This document shows positions 57,437 to 61,507 of a stretch of 61,507 bases of DNA, piece by piece (positions within the stretch are counted from its first letter, which is position 1; the number at the start of each line of letters is the position of its first letter). The DNA comes from a bacterium (lineage in GTDB: Bacteria; RBG-13-66-14; B26-G2; WVWN01), in NCBI GenBank assembly GCA_035529855.1, contig DATKVX010000006.1, positions 1 to 61,507 of the forward strand, given 5' to 3'. Below the pieces are notes generated by a model. The model was given only the letters and a program-made list of their open reading frames with translations. It ran no database searches and had not been told where the DNA came from. Both the position numbers and the translations under genes were made by a program.

Positions 57437-59233
57437 GTGGAAAAATTAAATTTTTGCGTTATTTTCGCGGTGGCGGCGTTTTTGGCGGCCGCCGGGCCTT
57501 GCCTCGCCGTCGTGAACGACGCCGTCGCCACCGTCGACGGCGTACCGGCCGTTACCGTAGCCGACTTGATTTATTTTTACCGAATAAAGGCCGGCGAGAT
57601 GCCCTCTACCGGGAACGACGTCGAAGCGAGGGCGAGGGACATCCTGGAGAAACTGATTACGGCGGAAATTTTGGAGATCGAGGCGGCCGCCCGCGGTTAC
57701 GACCGCGACGCCTCGCTTGCCGCCAACCTCGACGCTTTCCGGAGTTCGGCCCTCCGCGAAAAAATGTGGCGGCGGGCGGAAGCGGGCGTGACGGTTACGG
57801 AAGACGAGGTCGTCGATTTTTATGACAAAAACACTAAATGGCGCATGTATTCTTTCTTCGAATCGGATGAGCCGGAAACCGCGGCCGAGGCCTATGAGGA
57901 GTTGAAAGCCGGCGTACCGTGGGAAGAGGTAGTCCGAAAATATTCGGCCGACGAGTATATCGCGGAGACCGGCGGGGCTTGCGAGATGCCGTTACCGTAT
58001 ACGGGGGATAATGCAAGCCGCGCCGTTTACGACACGCCGGCCGGTTCCTTTACGCCGGTGGTTGAGGACGAGAGCGGTTTGAAGTGGCGCATCTTCCGCG
58101 TCGACAAGGTGGTCCACGGACAGCGGGGTACGCTCGCGGAAAGGGAGGAGGAGATAAGGACCGCGGTCGGAAAGAGGAAGGCCGGAGTCGCGTTCGAGGC
58201 CGGCGCGGCGGAATGGCGCGAGGCCACGCCGGTCAAACGCAATCTCGACGTATTGAGCGCCGTCCGCGGCGGGCCGATGGTGGATGTTCGGGAGGAATAC
58301 TACGGCCGGGGGTTGGCTATATCGCGGTGCGGCGACGTTCCCGTCCTTTTCGACGGGTGGCTCGATTCGACCGAGACGTTGTTGGGGGTGGGCGGCGAGG
58401 CCACCGACCGTTATCGCCGGGAGAACCCTATCTTGTTCGACGGTATACTCTCCAAAACTTTAGAGGACCTCGAGAATTGGGCGCTGGCCGAAAATGAGGC
58501 GTTGCGCCTCGGCCTGGACAAAGACGACGATTTGACGCGCGAGTTGGCGAAGAAGCGCGCCGACTACCTTATATCGGCCCTGTACGAGCGGGACCTGCGG
58601 CCGCGGCTACCGTTCCCCACCGAGGAAGACATAGCGCGTTTTTACGGGGCCCGCGAGGAAGATTTTCAAAAGCCCGAGGTGGCGGAGGCGTACGTCGTTC
58701 TAATGCCGGATGAAGGTAAGCTCCGCGCTTATCACGCCGAGGTTGAGGCCGGCAAAGACCTCGTCGTTTCGGGCGAAATATACAAGAACGAGAAGAGGCG
58801 GGCCGAAACGCTGTTGGAGGAACAACCCCCGGTGCTCCCCCCGGAGAAGGAAGAATTTTTGGGCGTCGTCAAGATCGCGCGGGAGCCGGGGGCACTCGGC
58901 GACGAGGCCGCCGCGCGCGACGCCGAACTCGCGAAAGAGCTCCGGCCCATAGTATTTCAATATAAGCTGGAGGAGCTAAGTCGGGTTTTTCAGCTGAGGG
59001 ACGGCCGCTGGGGTTTCTTTAAGACGATTTATTACCGGCCTTTTGAGCAATTGACGTTGGAAGACCTTCACGTCGCGCGGGCCTGCCGCCGGCGCGTGGA
59101 GGAGGAAATTATTAATAGTCCTCAGGTGGTCGAGGAGACCCGCGCCTGGCTCGAGGAGTTGAAGGCGGGCCACGCCGTATCGGTCGACGACGAGGCGTTC
59201 GAGGCCGCGGTCGCTTATACAAGGAGTCGTTAA
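57437..59233 (+). CDS. PpiC/SurA-like exported peptidyl-prolyl isomerase (paralog)
   Basis: A 598-residue protein with a signal peptide (VEKLNFCVIFAVAAFLAAAGPCLA), GTG start and AAGGGG upstream. It has the same domain order and length as the gene at 54265: AVATVDGVPAVTVADLIYFYRIKAG, DILEKLITAEILEIEAAARGYDRD, FFESDEPETAAEAYEELKAGVPWEEVVRKYSADEY, a second rotamase-like region near residue 395. Unlike its paralog it has no lipobox after processing near AVV, so it is probably soluble in the periplasm. An envelope foldase is inferred; its neighbours on both sides are secreted repeat proteins. Confidence 0.8.
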   Translation: MEKLNFCVIFAVAAFLAAAGPCLAVVNDAVATVDGVPAVTVADLIYFYRIKAGEMPSTGNDVEARARDILEKLITAEILEIEAAARGYDRDASLAANLDAFRSSALREKMWRRAEAGVTVTEDEVVDFYDKNTKWRMYSFFESDEPETAAEAYEELKAGVPWEEVVRKYSADEYIAETGGACEMPLPYTGDNASRAVYDTPAGSFTPVVEDESGLKWRIFRVDKVVHGQRGTLAEREEEIRTAVGKRKAGVAFEAGAAEWREATPVKRNLDVLSAVRGGPMVDVREEYYGRGLAISRCGDVPVLFDGWLDSTETLLGVGGEATDRYRRENPILFDGILSKTLEDLENWALAENEALRLGLDKDDDLTRELAKKRADYLISALYERDLRPRLPFPTEEDIARFYGAREEDFQKPEVAEAYVVLMPDEGKLRAYHAEVEAGKDLVVSGEIYKNEKRRAETLLEEQPPVLPPEKEEFLGVVKIAREPGALGDEAAARDAELAKELRPIVFQYKLEELSRVFQLRDGRWGFFKTIYYRPFEQLTLEDLHVARACRRRVEEEIINSPQVVEETRAWLEELKAGHAVSVDDEAFEAAVAYTRSR

Positions 59234-59279
59234 AACGACTCCGATTTTTCCTACGGCGGCGATAAAGAAAACGGCAAAA

Positions 59280-59306
59280 AAAAGCCCCCGAACGGGGGCT
59301 TTTTCA
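59280..59306. terminator. Bidirectional terminator between convergent genes
   Basis: AGCCCCCG AA CGGGGGCT stem with an A8 run before and T5 after, between the PpiC gene and the convergent gene ending at 59327. Confidence 0.9.
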
Positions 59307-59326
59307 CTAAACTTTTCTCCTGGTTA

Positions 59327-60187
59327 TTACTTGAAGAGGGTCTTGATCGCGCCGAGGCTTTCGGGTGCTATGGTCACCAATCCTTCGATGTCGTATTCGT
59401 AAAGCCTCAAAGTGGGGCTGCGCAGCTCCCATACGACCCAGGCACCATTCACGCTGGACTTGCCACAGTCGCCGCCGCAGCCGTTGGTCTCGGCCCCGCT
59501 CCAGGACGCGATTACGGAACCGGTGGTGGTGCAGATGGCTTCGGTCGTGGCGCCGAAGTTGCTCGCCCAGATGTACGCGCCGCTCTCGCCTTTGGCGGCT
59601 TTCGTATAACCCAAAGCGCCGACGTATGTACCCATGCCGCCGATCACGATAGTGCCCGTAAGGGACCCGACGGTGGAGTATTTGTACGCGCTCGTCCTCA
59701 TGGAATAACTGTTCGCGTAGTAGCAACTGGCGTCCGGGTCATACGCGAGGTTCATCGGCCACGAACCCATCGACGAAGTATTGAACGAGCCTGCCACGGA
59801 GCCGGTCGAGTGGTTCATAAACGCGACCGTGTACGGCGAGTTGGCTTTGAGTATGGCGTAGTAGCCGGTGCCGAGGTGGCAGCGGCTCGAGTCGCGCCAT
59901 CCGCTTCCCAAGGAGATGTTGTGGCTCCGGATCAGGCTGCCGGCCGTGGTGCAGACGTACTGCGGGTTGTAGTACGTGTTGACGATGACGTACCCGCCGG
60001 TCTCCAAACACCCGCGGCCGTTAACGCCGGCCGGCGTAGTCCACGATTGGATGATCGAGCCCATAGCGTCGTTGCTCGTGATGGGGCCGGGTGCACTCCC
60101 CGGGATGCCCGCGGTATCTTCACTTACGGCGCCGAACGCCGCGCTCGCGACCAGCGCCGCAAGGCCTACGTATACTAATCTCCTCAT
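59327..60187 (-). CDS. Secreted repeat protein with LGAIKTLFK tail (paralog B)
   Basis: A 286-residue exported protein. AAAGGAG precedes the ATG at 60187 and a signal peptide follows (MRRLVYVGLAALVASAAFG). It consists of blade-like repeats, each with a TGS(V/L)I-x-SW or similar core: MGSIIQSWTTPAGVNG, TTAGSLIRSHNISLG, STGSVAGSFNTSSMG, TVGSLTGTIVIGG, TTTGSVIASWSGAE. It ends ESLGAIKTLFK. Cysteines near CGGDCGK may form a disulfide. It shares design and tail with paralogs A and C but is more distant in sequence. Function unknown. Confidence 0.75.
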   Translation of the reverse strand: MRRLVYVGLAALVASAAFGAVSEDTAGIPGSAPGPITSNDAMGSIIQSWTTPAGVNGRGCLETGGYVIVNTYYNPQYVCTTAGSLIRSHNISLGSGWRDSSRCHLGTGYYAILKANSPYTVAFMNHSTGSVAGSFNTSSMGSWPMNLAYDPDASCYYANSYSMRTSAYKYSTVGSLTGTIVIGGMGTYVGALGYTKAAKGESGAYIWASNFGATTEAICTTTGSVIASWSGAETNGCGGDCGKSSVNGAWVVWELRSPTLRLYEYDIEGLVTIAPESLGAIKTLFK

Positions 60188-60237
60188 TACTAATCTCCTT
60201 TCTCCTACCGTTTTAAATATTGTCCTTCTATAGCTAA

Positions 60238-60266
60238 ATACTAACCGTAAAGACTTCCCTTGTCAA
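60238..60266 (-). promoter_or_regulatory. Promoter of paralog B
   Basis: On the minus strand, a perfect TTGACA (60266-60261), a 17-nt spacer and TAGTAT (60243-60238), about 50 nt before the ATG at 60187. Confidence 0.85.
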
Positions 60267-60393
60267 GGAAAAAAATCGTGGGCCTTTTCGGGGACGGGGC
60301 TAACCGCGGGTTATCCGTTACCGTTTCCGGAGCGGCCGTACGACGTAAACGCGTCGCCGGCTCGAGTAACCGCCGCGGTTACGCGCGGCCCCT

Positions 60394-61287
60394 TCAGCGA
60401 TATAGCGATTTAATCCTACCGATACTCGCCGGCGCGACCGCGGGACGGGAGCGGGCGGCGACGTCGAACTCGAGCGCGTACTGCGACGAGCCCGTAAACC
60501 AGGCCGCCCATACCGCGTCGCCGTAGGCGGCGGGCAGGGAGGATTTGCCGTAGGCCAGGCCGTTGCCGTTCTCGAGCGGCGGCGTCCAGGTCCGCACCAG
60601 CGAGCCGCCGGGGAACGTCGTCATGCACATCGGCTCGCCGCCCAGCCAGGAACAGGCGACGAAGTACGGCCCGGGGGCGTTGTTGCCGTGCTCGGCGTGG
60701 GCGGCGCCGCCGCAGTACGTCATGCCTTCGGGCCAACCGACGCAACTCCACGTGCCGGCGGCGGCGCCCGTCTCGCCGTAGCGAGCGAATTCGCCGAGGT
60801 CGGACGGGCCGTTTACGTAATAATAGCTGCCGTCCCAGAAGCAGTTGAGCGGGAACGGCTTGCCCGCCACCGGAAAGGACGCCACCGCCGGGCCGCCCGT
60901 GACGCGGGATATAAATAGGTGTCGCTTCGTCGCGTCCACGAACGCCAAGTATCCGGCGCCGATGTGGGCGGGGCACGCGTCGCGCGGCGTCGACGTCCCG
61001 TTTAAGACGTACGAGCTTACGCGGGCGCCGGCGGCCGTGAAGCGGTAGAGGTAGTTTTGGCTCGAGCCGTGTATCAGGCCGTAGACGTACGACGGGTCGC
61101 GATAAATCCCGAGGGCGTACGGCTTCGCGACGCCCGTCATCCGAAACGAGCTGATGACGGCGCCGAAGCCGTCGGCGGCCGGCGCGGCGCCGTGAGTCCC
61201 GCGGCCCGCCGTCACCGCGTCCGGCGCTACCGCGAACGCGGCGCTCGCCGCCAAAACGCTAATACCGGCGTATTTTAAGTATTTTAT
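60394..61287 (-). CDS. Secreted repeat protein with IGRIKSLYR tail, probable ATA start (paralog C)
   Basis: The closest relative of paralog A (about 60% identity) and also 297 residues when read from an ATA at 61287: the product then begins IKYLKYAGISVLAASAAFA, a proper signal peptide. An AGGAGA site sits 7-8 nt before this ATA. The longer frame starting at 61365 is ruled out because that codon lies in the -35 box of the promoter and no ATG, GTG or TTG is in frame between the start of transcription and 61287. Beta-rich repeats (YLYRFTAAGARVSSYVLNG and others) and the end SIGRIKSLYR match paralog A. Confidence 0.75.
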   Translation of the reverse strand: MKYLKYAGISVLAASAAFAVAPDAVTAGRGTHGAAPAADGFGAVISSFRMTGVAKPYALGIYRDPSYVYGLIHGSSQNYLYRFTAAGARVSSYVLNGTSTPRDACPAHIGAGYLAFVDATKRHLFISRVTGGPAVASFPVAGKPFPLNCFWDGSYYYVNGPSDLGEFARYGETGAAAGTWSCVGWPEGMTYCGGAAHAEHGNNAPGPYFVACSWLGGEPMCMTTFPGGSLVRTWTPPLENGNGLAYGKSSLPAAYGDAVWAAWFTGSSQYALEFDVAARSRPAVAPASIGRIKSLYR

Positions 61288-61336
61288 CCCGTCGTCTCCT
61301 GTTTGTCCTAAAACCGTTAAAGGTCGCGCGTTTAAT

Positions 61337-61365
61337 ATTCTAAACGCGGAAGCGGCCGTTGTCAA
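61337..61365 (-). promoter_or_regulatory. Promoter of paralog C
   Basis: On the minus strand, a perfect TTGACA (61365-61360), a 17-nt spacer and TAGAAT (61342-61337), giving a leader of about 40 nt to the putative ATA start. Confidence 0.85.
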
Positions 61366-61473
61366 GAAGAGAAAAGGGCGCGAACGTCGCGGCGGCGCGG
61401 GTATTTCTGCGCCGGCCGGGGCGTTAATTTCGCCCGGAGGAGTAAATATTTCGGCATTATCCGGCCCTCATTT

Positions 61474-61502
61474 TTGACGGCGGCGTTTTTATCGGCTATA
61501 AT
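61474..61502 (+). promoter_or_regulatory. Promoter reading out of the window
   Basis: TTGACG (61474-61479), a 17-nt spacer and TATAAT (61497-61502) on the plus strand, for a gene beyond the right edge. The rest of 61366-61473 shows no gene. Confidence 0.75.
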
Positions 61503-61507
61503 TTTGA

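Overview
This is a GC-rich bacterial chromosome segment from a diderm (Gram-negative type) organism. LolA, an outer-membrane beta-barrel gene, LPP20/FlgO/FlgT-like envelope proteins, lipoprotein signals and secreted PpiC foldases all point to an outer membrane. Housekeeping genes are present: rho, dnaX, recA/recX, ftsK, rimO, pgsA/pgpA, ispD, uppP. There is no close match to a familiar model organism. A family of secreted proteins ending in a (S/I)LG-x-(V/I)K(S/T)L(Y/F)(R/K) tail suggests an uncultured candidate phylum, which I cannot name from sequence alone. Several sigma-70-like promoters (TTGACN-N16..18-TATAAT type) stand out against the GC-rich background. No rRNA, tRNA, CRISPR array or insertion sequence was found.

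Layout. 1-6.3 kb: mostly minus-strand genes (DUF2283 fragment, dehydrogenase, inactive-looking PLD-like protein, large membrane protein, SDH-type membrane protease and rhomboid), plus a frameshifted plus-strand beta-barrel gene with a strong promoter and operator-like palindrome. 6.4-10.2 kb: a divergent envelope locus (FlgT-like, LPP20-like, CsgG/FlgO-like plus VWA). 10.4-13.0 kb: a two-gene saccharopine pathway. 13.1-17.2 kb: YHS protein, DUF3604 enzyme, RluA. 17.3-23.3 kb: plus-strand rho, a broken gene, aldo/keto reductase, CDF transporter, dnaX, ybaB. 23.4-28.2 kb: hydrolase lipoprotein, bactofilin-like membrane protein, deoC, Tat-exported alkaline-phosphatase-superfamily protein.

28.2-42.0 kb is a tightly packed minus-strand run that reads as one long operon from a consensus promoter at about 42.06 kb: uppP-ftsK-lolA-rimO-pgsA-pgpA-DUF2079-cinA-thpR-recA-recX-yacL-ispD. 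It joins cell envelope lipid synthesis, chromosome segregation and recombination. 42.1-49.3 kb holds three tandem membrane sulfatase-fold paralogs, whose nucleophile is Thr rather than formylglycine-Cys, and a phosphodiesterase-like gene.

49.3-52.8 kb is the most unusual part: an island of four MNT nucleotidyltransferase genes and four HEPN partners (two intact, one frameshifted, one truncated). It was built by tandem duplication, carries repeated copies of the 3' end of the adjacent sulfate adenylyltransferase gene, and also holds a remnant of the phosphodiesterase 5' end. 52.8-61.5 kb: ATP sulfurylase, two large secreted PpiC-type foldases, three secreted repeat proteins sharing the C-terminal tail, and a 32-residue exported peptide. 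Two genes appear to use non-standard start codons (ACG for uppP, ATA for the last secreted protein), each supported by a promoter and a ribosome binding site. No gene-free stretch exceeds about 300 bases.
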